Source: Sphingomonas sp. BK235
GTDB taxonomy: Bacteria; Pseudomonadota; Alphaproteobacteria; Sphingomonadales; Sphingomonadaceae
Assembly (NCBI RefSeq): GCF_004345855.1
Contig: NZ_SLXN01000010.1
Span: 1-64,000, forward strand
Length of the DNA: 64,000 bases
Direction: 5' to 3'
Below, piece after piece: positions 38,662-47,331 of the stretch; the stretch's first letter is position 1; every line of letters starts with the position of its first letter. The translations under genes were made by a program, and so were the position numbers. Below the pieces are notes generated by a model. It worked only from the letters and a program-made list of their open reading frames with translations, did no database searches and was not told the DNA's origin.

Positions 38662-41343
38662 ATGCCGCAAAATCCATACATCCGCGACGAGATCGTTTTG
38701 GACGCCGGCATGCAGGAGTTCATCCTGTCGCAGCCGGTCGATCGACCCGTTTATCTTCTCGCCCGTCGCATCACCTTCGCGAGTGGTCAGGCGAGGATAA
38801 AGGCAGGCGGGCGTACGCTCGTGGTCATGGCCGACGAGTTCGACGGGACCGGCGGCATCCTCGATGCCTCAGGAGAGAACGGTACGGCTGTGGGCGCTAG
38901 GGGGGACGACGGCCCCGCCGCGGAACCACCTTTGCCGGGACGCCCGTGGCGGCCGAAGGCGGGTAGTCCCGGGAAGAAGGGCGGAGCCGGCCAGCCCGGG
39001 GGGGCAGGTGGCGCTGTCACGCTCTACTGCCGGCGTTCGAACAACCTCAGCGTCACCGTCGCCGGTGGCAGGGGAGCGGCGGGTGGCCCCGGCGGGAACG
39101 GCGGTCGAGGCGTGAACGGGTACATCAGCCCGTCCGATCCGGAGAACGCCAGCCAACTCGGGTCGGCTGGAGGGGGCGGCGGACGGGGCGGCGACGGCGG
39201 GGCTGGCGGCGCTGGCGGACAGGTGAGCTACTTCGGCCTCGAGGAGCCGATCGGGCTGAGCCTCGCGGCCGGCGGCGGAGCGGGAGGGCCCGGAGGCTCT
39301 CCCGGCAACGCCGGTATGGACGGCGTCAATACGCCTCAACCCGAGGTGCCGATCGAGCTTCCCGAGGACTCGGGCTTTGGCAAGGCTGGCGTGGACGGCG
39401 CCGGGCCGAACGCAACGTCGACGCTGCTGTCGCACGCCGACTTCGTTGAGGGCATGCGCTCCGTGCTCAACGTCTACGACGTTTACGCGAACTTCTGGGC
39501 GCCCTTCCGCCTGGAGATGGGACGTCAGTTCTACCGTCAATTCCAGCCTGGCGCCGACACGGGCAAAGGCGTCCTTGCCGCTAGCGAACTTCTCGCCTGC
39601 CTCGAGTTCCAACCCGACAACGTCGAAGGTGCGCGGCTGCTCGACCAGCTCGCCGGCGCTCCCGAGGCTGCGGCCGCTGCCGACCGCAACCGGCGCAAGG
39701 TCGGGGGTCTGAACGTGTTAGGCATGTCTCGCGACTACGACCTGATACCGCTTTTCGAGGAGTATCAGCGCGCCTTCACTAGCTTCGCCGCCCTCGACCT
39801 GCATTTCGTCTCGATCAGCACGGACGCCGCTCTGATGGGCGAGGCGGTGTCGATCTTCGGCGGCTTTGCCGACGAGCAGGCTCGTGCCGCCGAGGCGGCA
39901 GCGACCAACGCCTCGCGGGAGCTGGGCATCGCGACGAGCGAGGCCGCGGATGCGACCAAGGAGGTAGAGTACCGTCAGCAGCAGGCCGACCGCGCCACGG
40001 CGGAGATCAAGGCGGCCATGGAGGAGCTCGAGCGCCAGCGCATAGAGCTGCAGACGGCCGGTGGATCGATCTGGGGTACGCTGGCGGGCATCGCTGGGGC
40101 GGTCGTGAGCGTTGTTGCCGCCATTCCGACCGCAGGAACGAGTCTGGTCGGCCTAGTGCCTTCGATGATCGCCCTAACGAAGACCGTGATCGACAATGCC
40201 GAGCCAATCGGACAGGCGCTGTTCGCCGGCGAGAAGCCGGATCTGGAAGCGGTGACCAAGGCCGGCAAGGAGGTGGGCAAGGAGATTGGCGAGATCGTGA
40301 AGGCCGGTCAGGCGGTCGTGAACCTCGTAGACGTCATTCGAAAGATATCGGCGGTCTCAACTCCGGACAACGCCAAACAGGTGGCGCTGGTCAAGGAGGG
40401 CGCGGAGGCAGCGCATGAACTTCTCCTCGCGCAGCGCAGGGCTGGCATCACCCAGCAGCGCGTCGAGGCGGTCACTGTGCAGCGAGATCAGGCTACTGCT
40501 CTGGCGGGCACCGCGGCGTCGTTGCGCGACAGCGTCGATCGCAGGGAGGCCGCCGTGCGTTCTCTGGCCTACACCGCGGTCCAGATCGCCGGCGCGAAGA
40601 TGGACGTCCTGCTTACGTTGGCCTTCAAGGCCCAGCGCGCGGCCGAGATCATCACGCTTCGCGACGAGACCCGGAGCGTGCTGCTGGACGCAGGCTCGCT
40701 GGGACCCGACGTGGCGGTCCGTTACCTTGAGGGTCAGATGTCCGGGGCCGAGCTTGCGGATCGCATGGTCCGGTCTTGGAGCAAGCTGATGGAGCCGATC
40801 GAAATGGAGCGACGGTACCTCGACTTCATCTCCGATCCGAACCGCGGCAGGGACGTGCTGCGGCTCTCGTTCACCGACGCCGCCTCGATAGCCGCTCTGA
40901 AGGAAGATCGTCGCTTCGCGTTCCGAGTAGAAACTTCGGACTTCCCCGACGACCGGGTGGAGACGAAGGCCCGCAACATCGCGGTGGCGTTCATCGGCGC
41001 CTCGCTCCGCAACGACGTCATCTCCTGCGATATCACGCACGGGTCGCGCTACGAGCAGACGGTCGCGTCCGATCAGCCCGCCCACGTCGCGGTGCTGCAG
41101 CCGCGCACGACGACGAGCTTGGGACGGTCGGCTCCGCTGGAAACCGCGATCGATCTGGACACGGACTTCGCGGACACCAAACCTGCTCAGCTGGCCTTCT
41201 GGGGGCGAGGTGCGGGGGGCGACTATGCGATTGCGTTCCCGCGCGAGGAGCTGGCTCATCCGGAGGTCAGCTTCGAGAACGTAACCGAGGTCCAGGTCTG
41301 GATCGGCTACCAATTCCTACGCCGACCGGCGCACGCGGCCTGA
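38662..41343 (+). CDS. large orphan protein: collagen-like region, coiled coil, hydrophobic hairpin, possible Tc-toxin-like C-terminal domain
   Basis: The 893-residue protein (GTG 38650 would add four residues) has no signal peptide. Residues about 1-80 are beta-rich (LVVMADEFDGTGGILDASG). Residues about 80-240 are Gly-rich with collagen-like stretches (GSPGKKGGAGQPGGAGG). Residues about 240-400 are mixed, and about 410-465 a Glu/Ala/Arg-rich coiled coil. Two hydrophobic segments follow at about 467-510 (WGTLAGIAGAVVSVVAAIP and TSLVGLVPSMIALTKTVI), then a long helical region to about 700. The last 190 residues are beta-rich (DVLRLSFTDAASIAALKEDRRFAFRV) and recall the end of Tc-toxin A subunits. 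This architecture resembles alpha-pore-forming toxins, but the function is unproven. No immunity or secretion gene adjoins it. Confidence 0.75.
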   Translation: MPQNPYIRDEIVLDAGMQEFILSQPVDRPVYLLARRITFASGQARIKAGGRTLVVMADEFDGTGGILDASGENGTAVGARGDDGPAAEPPLPGRPWRPKAGSPGKKGGAGQPGGAGGAVTLYCRRSNNLSVTVAGGRGAAGGPGGNGGRGVNGYISPSDPENASQLGSAGGGGGRGGDGGAGGAGGQVSYFGLEEPIGLSLAAGGGAGGPGGSPGNAGMDGVNTPQPEVPIELPEDSGFGKAGVDGAGPNATSTLLSHADFVEGMRSVLNVYDVYANFWAPFRLEMGRQFYRQFQPGADTGKGVLAASELLACLEFQPDNVEGARLLDQLAGAPEAAAAADRNRRKVGGLNVLGMSRDYDLIPLFEEYQRAFTSFAALDLHFVSISTDAALMGEAVSIFGGFADEQARAAEAAATNASRELGIATSEAADATKEVEYRQQQADRATAEIKAAMEELERQRIELQTAGGSIWGTLAGIAGAVVSVVAAIPTAGTSLVGLVPSMIALTKTVIDNAEPIGQALFAGEKPDLEAVTKAGKEVGKEIGEIVKAGQAVVNLVDVIRKISAVSTPDNAKQVALVKEGAEAAHELLLAQRRAGITQQRVEAVTVQRDQATALAGTAASLRDSVDRREAAVRSLAYTAVQIAGAKMDVLLTLAFKAQRAAEIITLRDETRSVLLDAGSLGPDVAVRYLEGQMSGAELADRMVRSWSKLMEPIEMERRYLDFISDPNRGRDVLRLSFTDAASIAALKEDRRFAFRVETSDFPDDRVETKARNIAVAFIGASLRNDVISCDITHGSRYEQTVASDQPAHVAVLQPRTTTSLGRSAPLETAIDLDTDFADTKPAQLAFWGRGAGGDYAIAFPREELAHPEVSFENVTEVQVWIGYQFLRRPAHAA

Positions 41344-41573
41344 AGTTAGTTCGACGGCCCGCGGCGCAAGCCGGACCAGAAGGTCGACGAACTCGCCCCT
41401 GATACGGTCGCATCCAAGTCGCGCCTGTCGAAGGCGAAGGCGCCAGATTCAGCGAATTGCCTGATCGTTCGGCCTCTGCTTCTCGCCAGAAGAGTTATGG
41501 CGAGTGACGACCAGCGCGTGCATGCCTTGATAGCTATCACCCTTAAGGCAAGCCGAATCGATCACTCCTCGGC

Positions 41574-41665
41574 ACGCCCTGAGGGCTCAAGCACGGCTAT
41601 GAATGAGTGGCCGAAGGTGGGAGGCAGACGGGAGGGCTTGAGTGACCGCTCTCGGGTCATCGCTT
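41574..41665. repeat. dispersed intergenic repeat, copy A
   Basis: The segment CCCTGAGGGCTC... GAATGAGTGGCCGAAG...GAGTGACCG aligns with copy B at 46031-46130, sharing the order GGGCTC, ATGAA.GAG.GGCCG.AG.TGGGA and GAGTGACCG with small gaps. It lies in the intergenic space after the large orphan gene. The repeat is not coding. It may be a sphingomonad-type extragenic element; its mobility is unknown. Confidence 0.5.
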
Positions 41666-41718
41666 TTGAACGAATTTGGCCGAATGCGTCAGTCAGCTGA
41701 CTTGCCGGACGCAGGTGC

Positions 41719-42303
41719 TCAATGGTGATTAAAGCGCCACTTCCGAACGGCCTGAACTACGGAGAGGAGCATCAACGCACCTCCGAACGGTACCCAAAAT
41801 AACCCTGATCCATGAAGGACATCCTCCCTCATCGACATTTTCAGGACGAAACCCGCGCCCACAAGGGCCGCTAGCGCAAGTTGCCCGTAGGTCATTTTGG
41901 CATAGGTGAGTTCGCGCGCTTCCTTTTTGCTTAAAGGCGGACCTTCCGGATTTCTGCGCTCTAGCTCGCGTGATGGGGCGCTCCACGCCCGGTAGAATAA
42001 TCCCGTAAATAACGAGACAATTGCCGCGACCCCGACCCATGTTGCCCTCTGCGCGTCGGGACCTGCTGTATCCGGAACCAGCCACACAAGCAGCAGTGTG
42101 AAGATTATTGTCGACGACATCGTGGACCACATCGCGATGCGGATGCGCCTGTTGAACGCCGCCAGGAACTCGTCCCGTTCCAACTTGCTGACGCGAATGG
42201 CCGGACCCTTCTGTGACCTGCGGTATATAAAGTCGTGCCCATCACGCGAGAACTGATCGGAAAAGGTTTCCCGCACCCGATCCAAATGAGCGTTTCCAAA
42301 CAT
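41719..42303 (-). CDS. hypothetical integral membrane protein, 194 aa
   Basis: The protein has a soluble N-terminal third (residues 1-55, with RRSQKGPAIRVSKLERDEFLAAFNRR). Four probable membrane helices follow, around 57-76, 88-108, 140-160 and 167-187, with a charged loop (RELERRNPEGPPLSKKEARELTYAK) in the middle. The family is not recognised. It is divergent from the DCC1-type gene at 42406 and carries less GC-biased codon usage than the flanking metabolic genes. Confidence 0.7.
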   Translation of the reverse strand: MFGNAHLDRVRETFSDQFSRDGHDFIYRRSQKGPAIRVSKLERDEFLAAFNRRIRIAMWSTMSSTIIFTLLLVWLVPDTAGPDAQRATWVGVAAIVSLFTGLFYRAWSAPSRELERRNPEGPPLSKKEARELTYAKMTYGQLALAALVGAGFVLKMSMREDVLHGSGLFWVPFGGALMLLSVVQAVRKWRFNHH

Positions 42304-42405
42304 GCACGCACCCTATCGATCAATCGGCGTCGTGCAATGATTTCTCCTCTCCTAGCTAGGATTCAAATCAAGAACTTAGCGTTACCCTTGACGCGTTCCG
42401 CGCCG

Positions 42406-42927
42406 ATGAACGAGCGACGGGAGTTGCGAGGGGCCAGCGGGTCCGAGACGCCTCATCCTGGGTCCATCGAGCGCGCGGTCGCGGTCCGGCTGGACAACTC
42501 GCCCGTGATCGGCTTGCTGCTGCGCGTGGACCGGCGGCCGGCGATCATCCTGTTTGATGCCATGTGCGTGTTGTGCAGCGCCAACGCGCAGTTCGTGCTG
42601 CGCCACGATCGGCAGCGCCGCTTCATGCTGGCTTCGATGCAGGGCGAGGTAGGCCGCGCGCTGTTTGAGCGGCATGGCGTCGATCCCGCCGACCCCGACA
42701 CCATCCTGGTCGTCGACGGCGACCGGGTGCTGCGCGACTCCGACGCGGTGCTGGCGATCTATGCCGGCCTGGGCTGGCCCTGGCGGGCGGCCGGTCTCTT
42801 GCGGCTGGTGCCCAAGGCACTGCGCGATCCGCCTTATCGGCTGGTGGCGCGAAACCGCTACCGCCTGTTCGGACGTCGGCAGACATGTTGGCTCCCGTCC
42901 CCAGCGGACCGTGACCGGGTGTTGTGA
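42406..42927 (+). CDS. DCC1-like thiol-disulfide oxidoreductase family protein (DUF393)
   Basis: The 173-residue protein carries the family motif IILFDAMCVLCSANAQFVLRHD (residues about 46-67) with the CxxC redox pair, followed by a thioredoxin-like pattern (FMLASMQGEVGRALFERHGVDP, TILVVDGDRVLRDSDAVL). These proteins are named for a predicted thiol-disulfide function; substrates are unknown. The ATG at 42406 fits family length. The stop overlaps the GTG of the next gene as GTGA (42924-42927), so the two are made together. Confidence 0.87.
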   Translation: MNERRELRGASGSETPHPGSIERAVAVRLDNSPVIGLLLRVDRRPAIILFDAMCVLCSANAQFVLRHDRQRRFMLASMQGEVGRALFERHGVDPADPDTILVVDGDRVLRDSDAVLAIYAGLGWPWRAAGLLRLVPKALRDPPYRLVARNRYRLFGRRQTCWLPSPADRDRVL

Positions 42928-44645
42928 GCGGGATATTGGTGCTTGGCGGCTATGGCGGCTTCGGCGGCCGGCTCTCGCGTCGGCTCGCCGGTGCCGGGCA
43001 CGAGGTCGTCGTGGCTGGGCGCCGCTTATCCGAAGCGAGGCGGTTCTGCGATGGCGTTCCCGGCTGCCGCCCGCTGGCCGCCGATCGCAACGGCGATCTG
43101 ACCGCGCTGTTCGCGGCCGAGCGACCGAACCTGGTCATCGATGCCGCGGGGCCGTTCCAGGGCAGCGACTATCGTGTGCCGATCGCCTGCGCGGCGCTGG
43201 GCATACCGTATCTCGACTTGGCGGACGACCGCGCCTTTGTCACCGGTATCGACGCGGTCCGAGCGGACGTCCCGATCATCTCGGGCGCCTCGAGCGTGCC
43301 CGCCCTTTCCGGCGCCGTCGCGCGCCATCTGGTCGACGGCATGGAGCGCGTCAGCGCCGTCGAAGCCGCGATCAGCGCGTCGAATCAGGCGGCGGCCGGA
43401 CCATCGGTCGCGACGGCGATCCTGTCGTCGGTGGGACAGCCGGTCCCGCTGTGGCGAGGCGGCCGTTCGGGTATCGGCCATGGCTGGCAGGACATGCGCC
43501 CCGAGGGGTTCGAGCTTGCTGACGGTACCTCCCTCGACAGACGCTGGACTGGGCTCGCCGATGTCCCTGATCTGGTCCTGCTGCCCGCGCGCCTGGCGGG
43601 TCAGCCCATGGTCGTGTTCCGCGCCGGCACCGAGCTCGGCTTCCAGAACCTCGCGCTATGGCTGGCGAGCTGGCCCGTTCGCTGGTTTGGGGGATCGCTT
43701 CGGCCGCTGGCGCGATGGCTGCTGCCGCTACAGCACCTCACCGCGAGGCTCGGCGGTGATCGCTCCGGCATGGTGGTGCGCGCGTTCGGCGTCACGGCGG
43801 GTCGTCGGGTGGAGCGGCGCTGGACGCTGATCGCCGACAAGGGGGATGGGCCGGAGATCCCGACGCTCGCGGCCGTGATCCTGGCCGAGCGCATTCTGAA
43901 GGGCGCCTGCCGCCCCGGTGCTCGCGACGCGGGCGAGGAGCTGTCGCTGGCCGAGTTCGCGCCCGAGTTCGCGCGGTTGGCGGTACGGCATGAGACCCGC
44001 GAGATCGCCCAGCCCGACCCGCTCTATCGGCGCTTGATGGGTGCCGAGTTCGACCGGCTCTCGCCTGCCGTTCGCGAGCTGCACGCGGTATTGCGCGACG
44101 GAGGCGCGTCCGGTCACGCGACGGTAACGCGTGGCGGCAACCCGCTCGCGGGGCTGATCGCCGCCGTCATCGGCTTTCCGCCCGCGGGCGAGCACCCGTT
44201 GCACGTCTCCTTCTCCGAGCGGGACGGGGAGGAGCTCTGGACACGCGACTTCAACGGACGGCGCTTCCGCAGCCGGATGACCCAGTGCGGCGAGGAGCTG
44301 GTCGAGCGGTTCGGCCCACTGCGCTTTCACTTCGCGCTGATCCGCGAAGGGGTTGGGCTCCGCATGGCCATGAGTGGTTGGTCGTGTCTGGGCGTCGGTT
44401 TGCCCTTGGCGCTCGCGCCCCGCTCCGCCGCGCGCGAGACAGAGGACGCGCAGGGCAGGTTCAGCTTCGATGTGCCGATCGAACTGCCACTGGTCGGGCT
44501 TATCGTTCATTACCGGGGCTGGCTCACACCGGCACACCGATCAGGAGAGGTCCGCCATCAGCATGAGGGCGCCGAACTCGAAGTCCGGACGAGTTGGGTT
44601 ACTGAACGACTGACCGAAACGGGAAAGTCGAGGGACGGCGCCTGA
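42924..44645 (+). CDS. saccharopine-dehydrogenase-like protein with DUF4166 C-terminal domain
   Basis: The 573-residue protein starts with a Rossmann motif (ILVLGGYGGFGGRLSRRL, residues 4-21) and a saccharopine dehydrogenase-type NAD(P)-binding domain to about residue 360. The C-terminal part from about 380 (LYRRLMGAEFDRLSPAVRELH... FPPAGEHPLHVSFSERDGEELWTRDFNGRRF) is a DUF4166 domain. This fusion is known only as a hypothetical family, usually next to DCC1-type proteins as here. The true reaction is unknown; lysine metabolism should not be assumed. Confidence 0.87.
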   Translation: MSGILVLGGYGGFGGRLSRRLAGAGHEVVVAGRRLSEARRFCDGVPGCRPLAADRNGDLTALFAAERPNLVIDAAGPFQGSDYRVPIACAALGIPYLDLADDRAFVTGIDAVRADVPIISGASSVPALSGAVARHLVDGMERVSAVEAAISASNQAAAGPSVATAILSSVGQPVPLWRGGRSGIGHGWQDMRPEGFELADGTSLDRRWTGLADVPDLVLLPARLAGQPMVVFRAGTELGFQNLALWLASWPVRWFGGSLRPLARWLLPLQHLTARLGGDRSGMVVRAFGVTAGRRVERRWTLIADKGDGPEIPTLAAVILAERILKGACRPGARDAGEELSLAEFAPEFARLAVRHETREIAQPDPLYRRLMGAEFDRLSPAVRELHAVLRDGGASGHATVTRGGNPLAGLIAAVIGFPPAGEHPLHVSFSERDGEELWTRDFNGRRFRSRMTQCGEELVERFGPLRFHFALIREGVGLRMAMSGWSCLGVGLPLALAPRSAARETEDAQGRFSFDVPIELPLVGLIVHYRGWLTPAHRSGEVRHQHEGAELEVRTSWVTERLTETGKSRDGA

Positions 44646-44770
44646 CTATCGTGAAATGTGTCCTCGCCACGAGGGGAGGAGCGGGCGCGTTTGAAATGCG
44701 AACGCGCACGTCTGTTTCTTGCCCCAGAAACGGACTTTGCCACGGCAACTAGCCGAGCTACCGTCTTACG

Positions 44771-45049
44771 ATGAGCATCGCGTCACTCATGCTCCTCGCC
44801 GCCACGGCCAGCGATCGCGCGGCCACACAGCAGCGGCTCGACGAGCTTCTCGCAAGATGTGAGGCGCGGGGCGTGATCGGCCTTGTTGCCGAGACCGCCC
44901 GGGCGGTGGCGATACGGCCGTTGGTTCAACCAGGTGAAGCCAGCGTGGAGCAGCAGCGGCGCGTCGACTGTGTCCTCAGCGGCATGAAGGCGATGACGGA
45001 TCTGCGCTTCGGTTTTGTCGGCAACGAGGCGGATACGAGCGGCAGCTAG
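44771..45049 (+). CDS. hypothetical small protein, 92 aa
   Basis: An ATG at 44771 opens a frame with a moderately hydrophobic start (MSIASLMLLAATASDRA) that may be an export signal. A helical charged region (TQQRLDELLARCEARGVIGL) and a Cys in RRVDCVLSGMK follow. No family was recognised. The two Cys could form a disulfide if the protein is exported. Confidence 0.5.
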   Translation: MSIASLMLLAATASDRAATQQRLDELLARCEARGVIGLVAETARAVAIRPLVQPGEASVEQQRRVDCVLSGMKAMTDLRFGFVGNEADTSGS

Positions 45050-45100
45050 CGCCCAAACTCGAACGTTGTGACCTCACGTCCACCAAGCCATATTCCAGCT

Positions 45101-45424
45101 ATGGGTTGGATTGCGAAGCCAGTATCCGCAGAGGATAAATTTGATAAGTGGCTTGATAGAACAAGCCTCACGCGCCTTTTGTTATGCTTCTCGGCCATTT
45201 TAAGCCTGATCATAGCGGTGGGCGTGTACCGGGCCGAGTCATCCAGCAGTCGTGCATTAGCGGCTTTGCCAATTTTGTATGGCCTAGGTGCTCTTGCGGT
45301 TGCTTATCGCTTAGGAAAGACCAGGCGCCCGAGCGTAGTTTTGAAGATAGCTTCCGCCTTTTTCTTACTTCCGGTCGCACTTCACTTTATGAACAGCGTT
45401 GGTGTGCTTGATCTCTTTCGCTGA
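45101..45424 (+). CDS. hypothetical small membrane protein, 107 aa
   Basis: From the ATG at 45101 the protein has a 30-residue charged start (DKFDKWLDRTSLTR) and three hydrophobic stretches (LLLCFSAILSLIIAVGVY, ALAALPILYGLGALAVAY, LKIASAFFLLPVALHFM). It is relatively AT-rich compared with the metabolic genes around it. The family is not recognised. Confidence 0.6.
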   Translation: MGWIAKPVSAEDKFDKWLDRTSLTRLLLCFSAILSLIIAVGVYRAESSSSRALAALPILYGLGALAVAYRLGKTRRPSVVLKIASAFFLLPVALHFMNSVGVLDLFR

Positions 45425-45496
45425 CTCGGCCCCGCCAGAAGCGGCCACTCCATAAGCGCCCACTAGCGGGCGCTCAGGCGCATGCTACGTTGAGCC

Positions 45497-45997
45497 ATGC
45501 TCGCTCATCTTCTCATGGTAATGACCGCTGCGGTTCTCGGAACGGCCGCTTCCGCGCAATCTGTCGCAGACGCTCCTGGCTTCGACGATGTGGTACTTGG
45601 AGCGTGGTCTGATCCAGCGAAGTGCAACCGAGAAAGCGCGCAAAGCGTGTCTTTCGATGCCGTGCTGGCGGAGAATGATAAGCTGACCGGCGCCTGTATC
45701 GCAGTAGAGGGCTTCTGGGTGAGCCGCGCCCTTTTTGGTAGGGCATCTCACGGCAATGCGAGAGGATCAAACTCGACTCGCTCGCTCGAAGGTCATCGCA
45801 TCGGCATCTATGCTCGAGATGAGGTTCTTGAGCACGCTCCGAAACGCGCCAAACGCCACACGATAATCGGCGTAGTCGGTCAGTGCGAGACTGAATGGCC
45901 GAACGCGATGATGGTTCTCGGTTACTGCCACTATACAAGCGGACCTATCCTTAAAGTGTCTCAAGTCGTTCCCGAGAAGACCTTACGCGTCCGCTAA
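45497..45997 (+). CDS. secreted hypothetical protein, 166 aa
   Basis: A signal peptide (MLAHLLMVMTAAVLGTAASAQ) precedes a mature part with Cys residues in PAKCNRESAQ, TGACIAVEGFW, GQCETEW and GYCHYTSG, suggesting two disulfides. Similar exported proteins with a ..L.GACVAVEG.W..RALF... core occur in sphingomonads; no function is known to me. The segment downstream contains a copy of the dispersed repeat. Confidence 0.65.
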   Translation: MLAHLLMVMTAAVLGTAASAQSVADAPGFDDVVLGAWSDPAKCNRESAQSVSFDAVLAENDKLTGACIAVEGFWVSRALFGRASHGNARGSNSTRSLEGHRIGIYARDEVLEHAPKRAKRHTIIGVVGQCETEWPNAMMVLGYCHYTSGPILKVSQVVPEKTLRVR

Positions 45998-46030
45998 CCT
46001 GTCAAATCAGGCCAGCCCGACAGCTGCGCG

Positions 46031-46130
46031 GAACGCCCGAAGGGCTCGAGCGGCGTGATGAACGAGCGGCCGGAGTTGGGAAGCGCGGAGGGGCGTCAGA
46101 GTGACCGGTGATGGGTCTCGCCTTCAGAGG
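46031..46130. repeat. dispersed intergenic repeat, copy B
   Basis: The segment from GAACGCCCGAAGGGCTCGAG to about ...GTGACCGGTGATGGGTCTCG resembles copy A at 41574-41665 and, more distantly, copy C at 46726-46827. It lies between a secreted-protein gene and the DUF1203 gene. The shared pieces are interspersed with small insertions and deletions, so the copies are old. Confidence 0.55.
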
Positions 46131-46154
46131 CGGAAAGCCTCAACGCGCGAGACG

Positions 46155-46622
46155 CTAGGCGCGGACGATCCGCGCGGCGTAGCATCCGCGCTTCGCGTAA
46201 TGTGCGTGCAGATAGGCAACCGCGGGATTGCTGAAGAATTGCTCGATTAGGGGTACGAGTGCGTCGCCGTCGACGAGGTCGGCGTCGACCATCTCGCCAT
46301 CATCGCTGAAGGCCCTGAGCGAGATGGTGCGCATGCGCATCGCCTTCGGTACGACATCCGCGACATCCAACGCTCGGCTGGCACCTTCGCGAACGAAGAT
46401 CGCATGGCGGGAGCGATAAGGCGTACTCGCTGGCTGATGTTCGTAGTTGAGAAGGATTGCCCGCTCACCCACGTCGAGATCGCGAACTTCGACGCGGTCG
46501 GGGTAGCCCGGCATCGCGTCAACGACATATCGCGTTGCTCCGGCAGCAGTGAGGTCGGCGTCCGATAGACCGTAGAGGTGGCTGAACTGGTCGGGATCAA
46601 GGCCCAGAACACGAAAGGACAT
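46155..46622 (-). CDS. DUF1203 domain protein
   Basis: The 155-residue protein matches the family along its whole length: MSFRVLGLDPDQFSHLYGLSDADL, a basic-Pro segment (PGYPDRVEVRDLDVGERAILLNYEHQPASTPYRSRHAIFVREG) and a C-terminal NPAVAYLHAHYAKRGCYAARIVR. The family is cytosolic and uncharacterised. It is a single gene with no operon partner. Confidence 0.88.
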   Translation of the reverse strand: MSFRVLGLDPDQFSHLYGLSDADLTAAGATRYVVDAMPGYPDRVEVRDLDVGERAILLNYEHQPASTPYRSRHAIFVREGASRALDVADVVPKAMRMRTISLRAFSDDGEMVDADLVDGDALVPLIEQFFSNPAVAYLHAHYAKRGCYAARIVRA

Positions 46623-47331
46623 CAGCGCTTTCTCCTATGCGCTGCCATATAGCGCCGGGAGCACGCGGATTGCATCTCGATCCTTGCGTTCAAAGCCGAC
46701 TTTCCCGATCTGCCAGCCGCTCTTGGATGGTCAGAGCGGCGGGATAAACAAGCGTCCGACATCGAGAGGGCGTCAGGTTGGCCTGGATGACCGGGAATGG
46801 TCCTCGCCTTTAGCGGACAGGCGCCGCGTCCGCTTATTTTCACGCAGCAACGGCCGATGCCGCCGCGATCAGGGCCGTAGCGGCAGTCGTTAAGGCCAAG
46901 TTAAAAGTGGCAGAAAACTTGAGCTTGGTGCTTGGTTAGGCTGTAGGTCCGACAATTGTTGCCACATGCCGTTGTGGGTGGAGGTCATCAGCACTGAACC
47001 GCCACGAACGCTGACCTGCGTTGTCGTCCGCTCATGCCGAGAGTCCTTTGCGCGTGCCCGGAAGGCGTTGCGACCGACTTCGTCAACATGACTCTGGTGA
47101 CGGCTTCATCGATGACGCACTGCCGGCTTCACTGATAAGTCTGTCAAAAGGCTGCACCTTTCGGACGAGCGCGGGCGGTATTGAAGGAGGGTGCGTTCGC
47201 GCCACTCTAAGGAAGAGCCTCCAGAACGACAAGGTACTCGCGTTCCTCACCTTGCTGCGAGAAGCTGGTCCAAGGGCAAACCTGCGCCACATCGATTCGT
47301 CTTTTGCGTGTTTCGGAGGTAGTGCGCGAAC
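46623..47331. other. 709-base stretch without a gene, containing repeat copy C
   Basis: No frame here has a good start and protein-like composition. Bases 46726-46827 hold a diverged copy of the dispersed repeat seen at 41574 and 46031 (GAGCGGCGGGATAAACAAGCG... GATGACCGGGAATGG). A related fragment may lie near 46995-47035 (GAACCGCCACGAACGCTGACC). The last 30 bases contain GGAGG, about 15 bases before the cupin gene start. Confidence 0.45.

Noticed and set aside
38564..38800. Short frame starting MEISTLVFSIGFNDDD upstream of and into the orphan gene
   Set aside because: The first 30 residues look plausible, but the frame then runs through the orphan gene in another phase. No ribosome binding site or family was seen; at most a relic.
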